Assembly: GCA_964395835.1 (NCBI GenBank)
Contig: CAYNBJ010000004.1
Coordinates: forward strand, 59,057 to 123,056
Direction of reading: 5' to 3'
Origin: LLD-282 sp964395835
GTDB lineage: Bacteria > Pseudomonadota > Gammaproteobacteria > Berkiellales > Berkiellaceae
Length of the DNA: 64,000 nt
In this document: positions 50,549-62,048 of the stretch, piece by piece
Numbering within the stretch: the first letter of the stretch is position 1
How the letters are laid out: every line of letters starts with the position of its first letter
The notes under the pieces: generated by a model
Databases searched by the model: none
What the model was told of the DNA's origin: nothing
The model's input: the letters and a program-made list of their open reading frames with translations, nothing else
Program-made: the position numbers and the translations under genes

Positions 50549-50655
50549 CTCTTTATTATTAGAGCTTTATGTAAATATCAAAAAATATGTATTTAAATAT
50601 GTCGCTATTTTTAAAAGATCAATTCAAATCGAACCATCTAAGATAATTCTTCAGT

Positions 50656-50868
50656 ATGAAGCACTCACTTGGTGTTAAGAAAAATATCCACAAAAATCAA
50701 ACGGTTTTTTTATTCAGCCTACAAATCAATCTGTTATTTGTTATTAATGCGTTCGCGCAAGTAAAAAAGATTTGGAAGACAAAAGTGTCGCCTGGTATAA
50801 ATACCGAGATTCCAAGAATTGAATTGGAAATCTTTTATAGTAAAACATATAGTTTTTTGCACATATGA
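50656..50868 (+). CDS. Doubtful small secreted protein (70 aa)
   Basis: A 70-codon frame starts MKHSLGVKKNIHKNQ, followed by a hydrophobic stretch and an AFA-Q site that would fit a Sec signal peptide (cleavage after about residue 34). The remaining 36 residues are basic and unrecognised. There is no ribosome binding site, and the intergenic region has AT-rich composition where such frames arise by chance. It could also be the remnant of a larger gene. Confidence 0.25.
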   Translation: MKHSLGVKKNIHKNQTVFLFSLQINLLFVINAFAQVKKIWKTKVSPGINTEIPRIELEIFYSKTYSFLHI

Positions 50869-51181
50869 GACAAATAGGAAGCTCAAAATCTTGAATATCA
50901 ATCATCTGGGAGTTGGGATTGATAATGGCTTATATATCGTATCAAAAGTGTCCTGTACTTCGCACAAAGAGAAAGAACAATCCTTTCCCCTCATGTAAGA
51001 TAATATTTCTGAGAAAAGAAATTATTTCATAAAATCCACAAAAAACTTTTGAAAAAGTTATGATATTTTATATTTATTCAATAAAAACAAAACAGATGAC
51101 TCACTCATATGGTTCAATCTGTTGAAATTTTTAATACTCACTACATGCGCAATTTATAATTTCATATGAACAATCAATTAG

Positions 51182-51212
51182 AAAAAAGGGCGGAGAATAT
51201 TCTCCGCCCTTT
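51182..51212 (-). terminator. Rho-independent terminator of the autotransporter gene
   Basis: Positions 51185-51212 form a perfect 28-nt palindrome whose arms begin AAAGGGCGGAGAAT, GC-rich against an AT-rich background. On the minus strand the right arm continues into six T (51187-51182). It lies about 30 nt after the autotransporter stop codon. This is the clearest terminator in the window. Confidence 0.92.
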
Positions 51213-51241
51213 CTATTCTTCCACTTTTAATACTGAATGTC

Positions 51242-52100
51242 TTAGAAAGAATAATCCAGACTTAAAGAAGCACTATGATTCTTGAGATACTCCCCATAAT
51301 TTCCAAGATATACTACGCTTAGGGTCACTCCTTCATGGAGTGTGGTTTGCGCTCCAAGCATAATATCCAAGGTATTATAACGATAGTTTTGGTAACTCAT
51401 AGTGTACTGTGTATCTAAATCACTTTGATAACTATATACAAAATCTGTACTATCTCCGGATTTTTTCTGCGTGCTAGCACCGATTCGTGCAAACAGAACA
51501 GATTGTACACCTTCGATACGACTTTGTCCGATAAACTCTAAACCGAGAGAGTAAAGCTGAGCACTGTAGTCCTGCTGTGGAACATAATATCCATATGGAC
51601 TATCAGATCCTGTCGAAATTACCGTAGCACGCTCTTGATAAGCCATATTTGTTGTGCTCGACCAAGTTCCTCCAACAAAAGGCTGTAAGGAGAAAATATC
51701 TGAGTACACATAAGTATAACCTAGCTCTGCCTGAAGATTAGTTTCATAAGCCTTGTAATCAGCTACCGCTTGTAATGCGACCAGATCATTCGAGCTTTCA
51801 GTGTTTTGAGACCATTCACGATATTGAACATAGTTATGCTGACCATAGCTCAATTGACCACTGAGTGTAAGCGGAACATTGTCTAACTGACCATACCCCA
51901 TGACTGCTACTGTATTGAGGCGATCATCTTTAGTCCCTGTCTTCATGATTGTATTCGGATTGAGCGCTTCTTTGGTTTTACGTGTTGAAGCAAGCACCCC
52001 TACAGAATATTTTTCTTTCATGCTATAACTTGCACCCAAAGTCGATGTCCATGAAGATGAACTGTATCCAATTTCATCATCGCTGCGATTTGGTTGCCAT
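51242..52100 (-). other. Autotransporter beta-barrel domain
   Basis: The C-terminal 280 or so residues show alternating hydrophobic/polar strands with aromatic girdle residues and a terminal Phe, as in outer-membrane translocators (DYKAYETNLQAELGYTYVYS; YRYNTLDIMLGAQT; SLSLDYSF). It inserts in the outer membrane and exports the passenger. Confidence 0.85.
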
Positions 52101-55100
52101 TGATGCTCATATTGCAACTGAGAATCTATAGATAATCCATCAATATTCAGATATCGATAACTTTCTAAGTTTGCTCCAGGATTCATTTGAGCATTCTTTT
52201 GGTAAATCTGTGCATTGTGAGCCGATACTTTTTTCAACAAATGATGCTCTGAACTGCTCTTTCCGAGAGAAATATTTTGACCCAAAAGAGCATTTAAAGC
52301 TGCATTTTGCCTTTGTGCTTGCATCATAGAGGAATTATGGTGAGTGCTAATTGCTCCATATGCTGCACTTGGAATCGCGCCTACAGGTGCAAAAGATCTT
52401 AAGTGCTCCAAAATTTCAGATGCTGATAAAGAATCGGCAACTTGCTGATAAAGGAAATGTGAGAAATTGTTTGAATTTCGCTGTTGTCCTAACATCGTTT
52501 GTGCCAAAGTTTTATAAACTCCTGGAATTTTGTTGGAAAACTCAGAACTTGCAATCACTTCTTCAAAATTCTTATATCTCAAAGAGCAAGTGAGAAGGCC
52601 ATCATTTGAAAAGGCAGCGTTTTGAAGCTCATATAAAAGCCCTGGCTGCAACAGCTCCAAAATCCGATCGCGGTTTTCAGCGGTATTTGCTTCACCATTT
52701 AGCTTAAGCAAATTCACTGTCGTTACATCAGATACGGAATGCGACCCTTGTGGTAAAATGCGAATCGCTGACTCATTGGAAAGATTCATGTAACTGTAAT
52801 GCAAGAATGACGGCGTTGCTTGAGGCAAACGAATTCTTTGATTGACTTGCAAGAGTGGTAGATCCGCCGAAGTACTCGAAATATCTGGTCTCAACACTAA
52901 GGTACCCATACCATACATGAATAAATTATCAACAGAAACAGTCATGGTATTGGTGACATCATTAATCTTATCCACTCCAATATCAAGAACCCCACCATAA
53001 GAGGCATAAATTTTAGAGACATGCACACCTTGATCAATATTAGCGCCCTGTATACGAATTTTTCCTCCAAAATACGAGTACAAAACACCTTCATAAGCTG
53101 AACCAGGATCGAGATGAATTTCACCTGTACGATAAGCTATGGCGTAATTATGATCAATATTTTGATTGGTATTTGTGAATTTTCCATTCAAAGCCAAAGT
53201 TCCATTAGGTACATAGAAAGATCCCCAAGAACTCATATTATTTACCAAGGATTCTGAGTTTTCAAAAGCATTCACACGCACATGTCCATAAGAATTCTCA
53301 TTGACATAAACGGTACCTCTATTGATAAACGATTGATAATCTAAAATTTGCGTTCCAGTTGAGTTATTACCGATATGCACAACACCATCATTGGTAAATT
53401 GAGCACCCATTAAATTCCCTGAAAGAGTTGCAGTTGAACCAATCATGTTATGAATATTCGAAAGCAGAGTCGAACCAGAGTACACTTCAAGCTGACCTGA
53501 AAGAGTATGGGCACTAGTGACAACACCTTCAAAAACTTGAATTCCTCCTGTGAATTGGGTCACATCTCCACTGAGATTGAGGACCCCACTTCCATATTTT
53601 TTCAACAAACCTGAACCATCTATAGTATTAGTCAAATCATATGTGTCTTGAGAAATATGCGTCTCCAAAATACCATTAATTGTAATTTGTCCACTAGGTG
53701 CAAAAGATTCGTCCACCATAACACGAGCGATATCATAAGCTCCCTCAGCAGCACACACTTCGAAACGATTTAAATTCAGATTAGACATCCTCAAATCATG
53801 CCATCCATGCCGCATTTTCAACAACCCTGCACCTGAGATATTTGCTGTCATAGCTGTACGATGATCGATCCCAAATCCATCAATTTGTACTGTAGCATCT
53901 TGATCTACTTGAATTTGAGAAAGAGCTCGTTGTCCTTTGACTTCCAAAAGACCACCTTGGACTCTTAGAGAGCCATTCATAGTAGAAGATGTATCTAAAG
54001 TAAATATTCCAGAACCACTTTTAATCAAAGTTCCTGTTCCGTTTATTTGCCCTGAAAAGACATTTGTTCCAGTATGATTGACCTCAACACTCTTAGATCC
54101 CAGGTTAACAACTCCCGCACCCGTCAAAGCCGCAATCGTCTTGAGATCATTCCCAGCACTCAGATTCAATGTTGCACCTGATGTTACTGCTGCTTTCATT
54201 GCATTTCCTGCGGAAAACAGACTCACACTTCCTTGTGCAACAGAAAGCAATCCACTATATGTGTTATCAAGATTAGAAAGAGTCAATACGCCTATTCCAG
54301 ATTTCGTAAAATCTCCAGTTCCGCTCATAACTCCTGATAGTTCTGTATTACTCGTCTGATTCAAAGTCAAATGATTTGAGCCCAAACTTAAGCTACCTGC
54401 TCCACTTAAAGCAGACAAAGTTTTATTAGAATTACCGTAACCCAAATTCAAACTTGCACCTAAAGCAATACTTGTACTCATGGTTTGCCCGCATGAAGAG
54501 AGATTGACAGTCCCTTGATTGATAGCAAGAGCACCACTATACGTATTATTTGTATTGGTGAGATTTAACACCCCTGCACCGGATTTTGCCAAAGATCCAC
54601 TACCTGTAAACAAGCCATCTACAGTCGTGTTGCCAGCGGTAGTGAATGTAGATTGCGCATTCACAACTAAGCCACCATTAATAGAAGAGCTTTGAGCAGC
54701 ACTATTCAACAAAGATCCTCCATTCAAAACAAAAGAGCTATTTGTCGCGCTAAAACCTTTGAGATCAACAGATCCATTCGTAGAAATAGTTGTGCTTCCA
54801 GAACCAAACGCGCCTGAAGAACCATACACCAAAGACCCAGCTGAAACCAGAATATTAGAAGAAAGTTCATCTCCCGAGCCTGTGAGTGTAAAAGATCCTG
54901 TCCCCTTTTTCTCTAAAGAAGCAGTTGAAGATCCTGTAATGTTTCCAATGAGTGAATTATCTCCGTTGAAATTTAAAACAATAGCGCTATTTCCTAACTG
55001 CACATTACCGTTTCCACCAAGAGAAGAAAATGTCGATGTGTTTGATAAATCTGTAGTCACCCATGATCCATTGACAAGTGTGACTCCCATCCCAGTACTT

Positions 55101-58100
55101 GCTGTGGATTTCAGATTTAAAGTGCCCTCATTAACAATAACTGTTCCAGTATAGGTATTATTATTGTTATAGAAAACCAAACTACCTCCATTTTTCTGCA
55201 AGTTTTTGTTACCGCTTACGACACCGCCAATAACAATTGTTCCTGCACCTTCTATCGTGGATACATCGCTAACTACTAAATTACCATTAGAGCTAATCGC
55301 GCTATTTTGAACACTATTTTTAAAAGTTCCTCCTGCAAGAGTCAGTGTAGCGTTCGATAAATTAAAACTATTTGCATCCAAAATAGAGCCACTATTGACT
55401 GTCGCAGCTCCCACTCCCAAACCGCCTGCAGCTCCTAGAGTGACTGTTCCGCCATTCACGCTCGCACTTCCTAAAAAGGATGAGTTTGTATTAGACAGAG
55501 TCAAATTCCCACTTCCACTTTTGGTCAAAGAAGAACGTTCTCCTCCACTGAGCGATCCAGACACTGTTGTGTTTGCACTTTGGTTCACTGTCAGACTTGT
55601 GTTTCCTAAGGACACACTTCCCGCTCCGCTCAAAGACGCCACTGTTTTACTTGCTGCTCCTGCACTCAAATCCAAACTCGCACCAGAAGAGACATCGGCT
55701 CTCATGGTGGATGCTGAAGATGATAGATTTACAGTTCCTTGATTGACTGCTAAAGCACCACTATAAGTGTTCGCTGTATTAGAGAGAGTCAAACTGCCTG
55801 TTCCTGTTTTAGACAACCCTGCGCTTCCGCTGAGAACGCCGCTCAAAGTGAGATCGCCATCGCCTCCAATTGCAGAGTTTGCACNNNNNNNNNNNNNNNN
55901 NNNNNNNNNNNNNNNNNNNNNNNNNNNNNNNNNNNNNNNNNNNNNNNNNNNNNNNNNNNNNNNNNNNNNNNNNNNNNNNNNNNNCACCAGAAGAGACATC
56001 GGCACTCATGGTGGATGCTGAAGATGATAGATTTACAGTTCCTTGAGTCACAGCCAAAGATCCACTGTAAGTATTGGCTGTGTTTGAGAGACTTAATGTT
56101 CCTGTTCCTGCTTTTGTTAAAGTTGCGCTTCCACTGAGAACGCCGCTCAAAGTGAGATCGCCATCGCCTCCAATTGCAGAGTTTGCACTCACAGCTACAG
56201 AGTTAGCATAGGTTGTTGCACTTCCGCTGTTGATCAGTGTTCCACCGGCCAAATTTAAGTTGGAGTTCGAAGATGAAAATCCATGCAGATCGAAATTTCC
56301 TCCGCTATTGACACTCACAGCCCCCTCTCCTAAACCGCCCGAAGCTCCCAATTTCAATGTTCCTCCGCTCACGCTTGCACTGCCCAAAAAGGATGAATTG
56401 GTGTTAGCCAGTGTCAGTGTTCCGCTTCCGCTTTTGGTCAAAGAAGAACTCTCTCCTCCACTCAGTGATCCAGAGACAGTTGTGTTTGCAATTTGGTTTA
56501 CTGTCACACTTGTATTTCCTAAAGCAATACTTCCTGCTCCGCTTAATGCTGCGACAGTTTTACTTACTGCTCCTGCGCTCAAATCCAAACTCGCACCAGA
56601 AGAGACATCGGCACTCATGGTGGATGCTGAAGATGATAGATTTACAGTCCCTTGAGTCACAGCCAAAGATCCACTGTAAGTATTGGCTGTGTTTGAGAGA
56701 CTTAATGTTCCTGTTCCTGCTTTTGTTAAAGTTGCGCTTCCACTGAGAACGCCGCTCAAAGTGAGATCGCCATCGCCTCCAATTGCAGAGTTTGCACTCA
56801 CAGCTACAGAGTTAGCATAGGTTGTTGCACTTCCGCTGTTGATCAGTGTTCCACCGGCCAAATTTAAGTTGGAGTTCGAAGATGAAAATCCATGCAGATC
56901 GAAATTTCCTCCGCTATTGACACTCACAGCCCCCTCTCCTAAACCGCCCGAAGCTCCCAATTTCAATGTTCCTCCGCTCACGCTTGCACTGCCCAAAAAG
57001 GATGAATTGGTGTTAGCCAGTGTCAGTGTTCCGCTTCCGCTTTTGGTCAAAGAAGAACTCTCTCCTCCACTCAGTGATCCAGAGACAGTTGTGTTTGCAA
57101 TTTGGTTTACTGTCACACTTGTATTTCCTAAAGCAATACTTCCTGCTCCGCTTAATGCTGCGACAGTTTTACTTACTGCTCCTGCGCTCAAATCCAAACT
57201 CGCACCAGAAGAGACATCGGCACTCATGGTGGATGCTGAAGATGATAGATTTACAGTTCCTTGATTGACTGCTAAAGCACCACTATAAGTGTTCGCTGTA
57301 TTAGAGAGAGTCAAACTGCCTGTTCCTGTTTTAGACAACCCTGCGCTTCCGCTGAGAACGCCGCTCAAAGTGAGATCGCCATCGCCTCCAATTGCAGAGT
57401 TTGCACTCACAGCTACAGAGTTAGCATAGGTTGTTGCACTTCCGCTGTTGATCAGTGTTCCACCGGCCAAATTTAAGTTGGAGTTCGAAGATGAAAATCC
57501 ATGCAGATCGAAATTTCCTCCGCTATTGACACTCACAGCCCCCTCTCCTAAACCGCCCGAAGCTCCCAATTTCAATGTTCCTCCGCTCACGCTTGCACTG
57601 CCCAAAAAGGATGAATTGGTGTTAGCCAGTGTCAGTGTTCCGCTTCCGCTTTTGGTCAAAGAAGAACTCTCTCCTCCACTCAGTGATCCAGAGACAGTTG
57701 TGTTTGCAATTTGGTTTACTGTCACACTTGTATTTCCTAAAGCAATACTTCCTGCTCCGCTTAATGCTGCGACAGTTTTGCTTGCTGCGCCTGAACTGAG
57801 ATCTAAAATTGCACCAGAAGAAACATCGGCTGTCATTGCAGACCCTGAAGATGAGAGTCCAACTGTCCCTTGATTGACAGCCAAAGCACCGCTGTAAGTG
57901 TTAGAGCTATTTGAAAGATTGAGAGTACCAACACCAGTTTTTGTTAAGGTTCCATTTCCACTAATCACTCCGGACAAATGAGTATCATTTGTTTGATTCA
58001 CGGTTAAATTTGTCGTTCCTAATGAAACCGCTCCTGCACCACTGAGTTCAGCTAAAGTTTTGTTCACATTCCCAGCACTCAGATCTAAAATTGCACCAGA

Positions 58101-60374
58101 AGAAACATCGGCTGTCATTGCAGACCCTGAAGATGAGAGTCCAACTGTCCCTTGATTGACAGCCAAAGCACCGCTGTAAGTGTTAGAGCTATTTGAAAGA
58201 TTGAGAGTACCAACACCAGTTTTTGTTAAGGTTCCATTTCCACTAATCACTCCGGACAAATGAGTATCATTTGTTTGATTCACGGTTAAATTTGTCGTTC
58301 CTAATGAAACCGCTCCTGCACCACTGAGTTCAGCTAAAGTTTTGTTCGCATTCCCAGCACTCAGATCTAAATGCGCGCCAGAAGCAATAGCAGCTGTCAT
58401 CGCTGGGCCAGAAGAAGATAAACTCACTGTTCCTGCAGTGACAGATAATGCACCATCATATGTATTATTTGTGTTTGATAGAGTAACAGTCCCACTACCA
58501 GCTTTTGTCAAAGCAGCACTCCCACTCACAACACCACTTAAAGAAATAGCGCCACTTCCATGAATCGTAGAGCTAGAACTGACATCTACACCGTTCGTAT
58601 AACTCGTTGCACTTCCTGTGTTCGTTAGAGTTCCTCCAGATAAATTCATCTGAGAGTTGGAGGCACTCCATCCATTCAAATCTAAACTTCCTCCGCTATG
58701 AACAGTTGCATCACCAATACCCAAACCGCCTGCAGCACCTAAAGTCAATGTTCCACCATCGACATTCGCACTTCCTAAAAAATTCGAGTTCGCATGTGAC
58801 AGAGTAAGATTTCCTACACCACTTTTAGTCAAAGAAGAACTGTTCCCGCCACTCAGAGATCCCCCCAAAGTGCTATCTGTACTTTGATTGACAATCAGAT
58901 CTGTGCTACCTAAATCAAGACTTCCAGCGCCGCTAATACCTGCTAAAGTTTTGTTCCCATTCCCAGCACTCAGATCTAAATGCGCGCCAGAAGCAATATC
59001 GGCTGTCATATCTGATCCAGAGGAAGATAAATTCACTGTTCCTGCAATGACAGATAATGCACCATCATATGTATTTGACGTATTGGACAGGCTTAAAACA
59101 CCTGTTCCTGATTTTGTCAAAGAGCCACTTCCACTTAAAGAACCAGAAAGATTTGTATCAATAGATTGATTTAAATTCAGATCCGTTGTTCCCAAAGCCA
59201 CAGTTCCAGCTCCACTGATAGCAGCTAACGTTTTACTGGAAGTCCCAGAACTGAGATCAAGTGTTGCTCCAGCAGAAACATCTGCTGTCATGGTGGCTCC
59301 AGAAGAGGAGAGATTGACAGTGCCCTGAGTCACCGATAAAGCACCACCATAAGTATTGGCAGTATTGCTCAGATCTAATTGTGCTGCTCCTGCTTTAGTC
59401 AAGCCTGCATTTCCACTCAGAACTCCGCTAAGAGTCAGACCACCACTTCCATTAATCGTTGAGTCAGAACTAACATCTACACCGTTAGTATAACTCGTTG
59501 CACTCCCGCTATTTGTTAAAGTACCACCGGATAAATCGACCTCAGAGTTCGAAGAAGAAAATCCGTTCAAATCCAATGTTGCGCTATTATTGACTATTGC
59601 AACACCAGTACCTAATGCATTATTGGAGCCAAAAGTTATATTTCCAGCATCAACTATAGTGTTTCCAGAATACGCATTATTAGAACCCGATAAGGTGAGA
59701 CTCGAAGAGCTTTGTTTATTTAACACCCCTGTACCCACTAAGGATCCAGAAAAATCTTGTGAGGTTGTAGAACTGAGAATTAATGTATTTGATCCAATAT
59801 TCAATAATCCTGTTAATTGACTCAAATCACCTGAAGATGTAATTGTCTTCTCTGTCCCAATAAAACCAAAACCTCCATCCCCTTTTAATACAGATTGGGA
59901 GGAAAATGTTAAATCATAAGATCCCAGATCAAAATTGATATTTGAACCACTGACAACTTCTATAGTTGTATTCAAAGTCGTGTTTAAAGGCAAAGTAAAG
60001 GTAATTGACAAAGGATCGGCATCACTAGTAGCACCATTGAGGCCCAAAGATACAAGATCGGTTTGAGAAATAAGAGGCGCAATTTTTAAACTATCAGTTG
60101 CCTGCAAGGTACTTAATGAAATATTGGATCCGCTATTAAGCAGATTGTATGTCCCATTACTAATAGACATCAGATAATAGGGAGCTGCATTTTGTAAATT
60201 TGAAAGATCTTCTCCTAAAAGGGCAGTATACGTAGAATTACCATCGTCACTGACAAGTGCATAATCAGTAGCATCAAGAAGCGATACAGAACTAAAAGCA
60301 AGGGCATACAGTATGCTTTTTCTAGAAGGAGTGACAGAAAATTCATACAAAAAAGAAAATGTGTTTTTACTCAT
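51242..60374 (-). CDS. Giant type Va autotransporter with PATR-repeat passenger (spans assembly gap)
   Basis: The frame starts at ATG 60374 with an extended signal region (SRKSILYALAFSSVSLLDA, residues 17-35). The passenger is made of repeats such as GSGSLTKSGTGVLSLSNTSN and NTYSGALAVNQGTVNLSS, the passenger-associated-transport-repeat pattern of a parallel beta-helix. The last roughly 280 residues form an autotransporter beta-barrel: alternating strands such as WTSTLGASYSMKEKYSVGVL and a terminal SASLSLDYSF ending in Phe. The 100-N gap at 55885-55984 breaks the frame; the repeat period predicts 405 missing bases (or 405 plus multiples of 609), which restores it and gives about 3,145 aa. No protease or esterase catalytic motif is seen in the passenger, so adhesion or surface coating is the likely role (inference). 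It is monocistronic, with its own promoter and terminator. Confidence 0.92.
55885..55984. other. Assembly gap (100 N) within the autotransporter repeats
   Basis: Flanking sequences occur in full in the next two repeat copies, where 405 nt separate them (for example 56188 to 56594). The 100 N are therefore a placeholder and the true length is most likely 405 nt or 405 plus multiples of 609. Confidence 0.98.
55985..57780 (-). repeat. 609-bp near-identical repeats in the autotransporter passenger
   Basis: Anchor GATCAGTGTTCCACCGGCC lies at 56232, 56841 and 57450, and CACCAGAAGAGACATCGGC at 55985, 56594 and 57203: an exact period of 609 nt (203 residues). Long blocks are identical, while a block of about 100 nt occurs in two alternative versions. 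Confidence 0.95.
57797..58360 (-). repeat. 282-bp direct tandem duplication in the passenger
   Basis: GCACCAGAAGAAACATCGGC begins at 57811 and again at 58093, 282 nt (94 residues) apart, with the whole interval repeated essentially without change. The second copy diverges after the TTTTGTTC that precedes 58350. Confidence 0.9.
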
Positions 60375-60479
60375 ACCAAGTTAGAATCATCTAATAAAAA
60401 GATATTTTCAAAATAGCAGAAAATTCATTTTTTTCTTTTTTTAGGTTGCCTTCCTAAGAGCAATTTTTTAAAAACTGTT

Positions 60480-60507
60480 ATACTAGAAAAACTTTTCTGA
60501 CTCTCAA
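60480..60507 (-). promoter_or_regulatory. Candidate sigma-70 promoter for the autotransporter
   Basis: On the minus strand TTGAGA (60502-60507) and TAGTAT (60480-60485) are 16 nt apart, leaving a leader of about 100 nt before the ATG at 60374. Confidence 0.4.
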
Positions 60508-60729
60508 TTGATCAGACCCCTTCTCAGCGTGAATTTCAGACAAAAGAAAACATTCAAGATCTCAGCCTCTTCAAGAGAAAGAACAGAAAAATCAAATTCT
60601 TATTGTCGCTCATGCAACACATTGATTCTTTTATACGCTCATACCTAAAAAAGCTTCCAGTCTAAAAAAGAAATGTGAGTTCAAATCCCTGAGCATTTTG
60701 ACTCAATTATGCTCCAGCATAAGAGATAT

Positions 60730-60760
60730 ATTGTATTTTTACAATTCAACGATGTACAAT
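60730..60760 (+). promoter_or_regulatory. Candidate promoter with Zur-like operator for the COG0523 gene
   Basis: A perfect dyad ATTGTA-TTTT-TACAAT (60730-60745) overlaps a -35-like TTGTAT (60731-60736), followed after 18 nt by TACAAT (60755-60760). A second perfect dyad, TTATGCTCCAGCATAA, lies just upstream (60707-60722). COG0523 genes of the ZigA type are commonly repressed by Zur under zinc sufficiency. Assigning either dyad to Zur is an inference from the gene, since the sequence is not a textbook Zur box. Confidence 0.45.
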
Positions 60761-60796
60761 GCCTCATCTCACAAATAGAATAGATAGCAATAACTT

Positions 60797-62038
60797 ATGA
60801 GCGAAATTATCTCAAAAAAACTTCCAGTCACCGTTCTTTCTGGATTTCTTGGAGCAGGAAAAACCACCTTGCTCAATCACATTTTGCACAATAAAGAAAA
60901 TCTTAAGGTTGCAGTGATTGTCAACGACATGAGCGAGGTGAATATTGACATGGCATTAGTTGCACATACAAGTGGCTCTGTTCTATCTCGTAGTGAGGAA
61001 AAACTCGTTGAAATGACAAATGGCTGCATTTGTTGCACACTCAGAGAAGATCTTCTGGAACAAGTTCGTGCTTTAGCTGAGGAAGGTTGTTTTGACTATC
61101 TTGTCATTGAAAGCACCGGGATTTCTGAGCCTTTGCCTGTCGCAACAACTTTTGAATTTGAAAATGAACAGGGCGAAAGTCTCTCTGATGTCGCAAGACT
61201 CGATACCATGGTGACTGTAGTGGATGCTTCCTCTATCATCACAAATTATTTTTCTTTGTTGGAACTGAAAGATCTCGGCCAAACCGCATCGAGTGATGAT
61301 GAACGCACTTTAGCAGATTTGCTTGTCGAGCAAATTGAATTTGCAGATGTTATCTTGCTCAATAAAATTGACCTTTTATCACTATCTGAACAAAAAAATG
61401 CTATCGACCTCATCCGATGTTTAAATGCCAATGCAAAGATTATCGAAACACAGCACTCAAAAGTCGATCTCAGTGAGATCTTAAATACACACAAATTTAA
61501 TCTAGAAGAGGCGCAAAATCATGCTAAATGGGCTCAGGAGCTCTATGATTTTCAAAATCACGTTCCTGAAACAGTCCATTACGGAATTGCTTCTTTTGTT
61601 TATAAAGAACATAAGCCTTTTGACGCCGAAAAAATTTATGCTTTTTTTCATCAAGATTGGCCTGGGGTTATTCGAGCAAAAGGTTTTTTTTGGATTACAA
61701 CACGTCCAAATCTCGTGGGAGAGCTTGCCCAAGCTGGCTCATTTGTCCGTTATCAAGGGATTGGACAATGGTGGAGCGCAGTAGAGCCTACACAATGGCC
61801 AGAAGATGAGGAACTTCTCAAAGAAATCCAAGAAAAATGGGATCCTATTTATGGCGATCGGCGTCAAGAAATTGTTTTTATTGGTTTAAAAAAAGATGGT
61901 TTCGATGAACATGCTCTGCGTCAACGCTTGAATGACTGCCTCGTTCATGATTTTCAAGACAGAAAAGATTTTTATACTCAGCAACATGATCCTTTTGAAC
62001 AGTGGATTGTTGAAGAATGTGAATTTTTTGCCCAATAG
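60797..62038 (+). CDS. COG0523 (CobW/ZigA-type) GTPase, probable zinc metallochaperone
   Basis: 413 aa. A G3E-family GTPase with Walker A GFLGAGKTT (16-24), the metal-binding CxCC as NGCICC (Cys77, 79, 80), Walker B-like ESTGISEP (105-112) and NKID (189-192). The C-terminal CobW_C domain contains KGFFWITTRPN, QWPEDEELL and WDPIYGDRRQEIVFIGL, characteristic of the longer ZigA/YciC-type branch rather than short YjiA. Such proteins use GTP to deliver zinc to client enzymes during zinc shortage. The dyad in its promoter fits metal control. yaiI follows after 10 nt, so the two are probably cotranscribed. The metal and clients are inferred. Confidence 0.88.
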   Translation: MSEIISKKLPVTVLSGFLGAGKTTLLNHILHNKENLKVAVIVNDMSEVNIDMALVAHTSGSVLSRSEEKLVEMTNGCICCTLREDLLEQVRALAEEGCFDYLVIESTGISEPLPVATTFEFENEQGESLSDVARLDTMVTVVDASSIITNYFSLLELKDLGQTASSDDERTLADLLVEQIEFADVILLNKIDLLSLSEQKNAIDLIRCLNANAKIIETQHSKVDLSEILNTHKFNLEEAQNHAKWAQELYDFQNHVPETVHYGIASFVYKEHKPFDAEKIYAFFHQDWPGVIRAKGFFWITTRPNLVGELAQAGSFVRYQGIGQWWSAVEPTQWPEDEELLKEIQEKWDPIYGDRRQEIVFIGLKKDGFDEHALRQRLNDCLVHDFQDRKDFYTQQHDPFEQWIVEECEFFAQ

Positions 62039-62048
62039 TTGATACAAC

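Larger units (their letters stand above)
50477..51241. other. Intergenic stretch between the coiled-coil gene and the autotransporter
   Basis: 765 nt of AT-rich DNA between two genes whose 3' ends face each other. It holds a hairpin after the coiled-coil gene, a doubtful small frame (50656-50868) and the strong terminator of the autotransporter at its right end. Nothing else is recognised. Confidence 0.8.
60375..60796. other. Divergent regulatory region between autotransporter and ZigA-like gene
   Basis: 422 nt without a convincing gene. It carries a candidate minus-strand promoter for the autotransporter at its left, and two dyads plus a plus-strand promoter at its right. The middle shows nothing I can name. 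Confidence 0.7.

Noticed and set aside
55809..56005. Two overlapping partial autotransporter genes at the N run
   Set aside because: The apparent ends are caused by the wrong gap length; repeat spacing shows one continuous gene.
56230..57873. Three near-identical Pro-rich plus-strand frames of 141 codons
   Set aside because: They are antisense shadows of the Ser/Gly-rich autotransporter repeats and repeat with the same 609-nt period; no ribosome binding sites or independent motifs.
61073..61732. Minus-strand frames inside the COG0523 GTPase gene
   Set aside because: They are antisense to a protein with complete GTPase motifs and have no support of their own.
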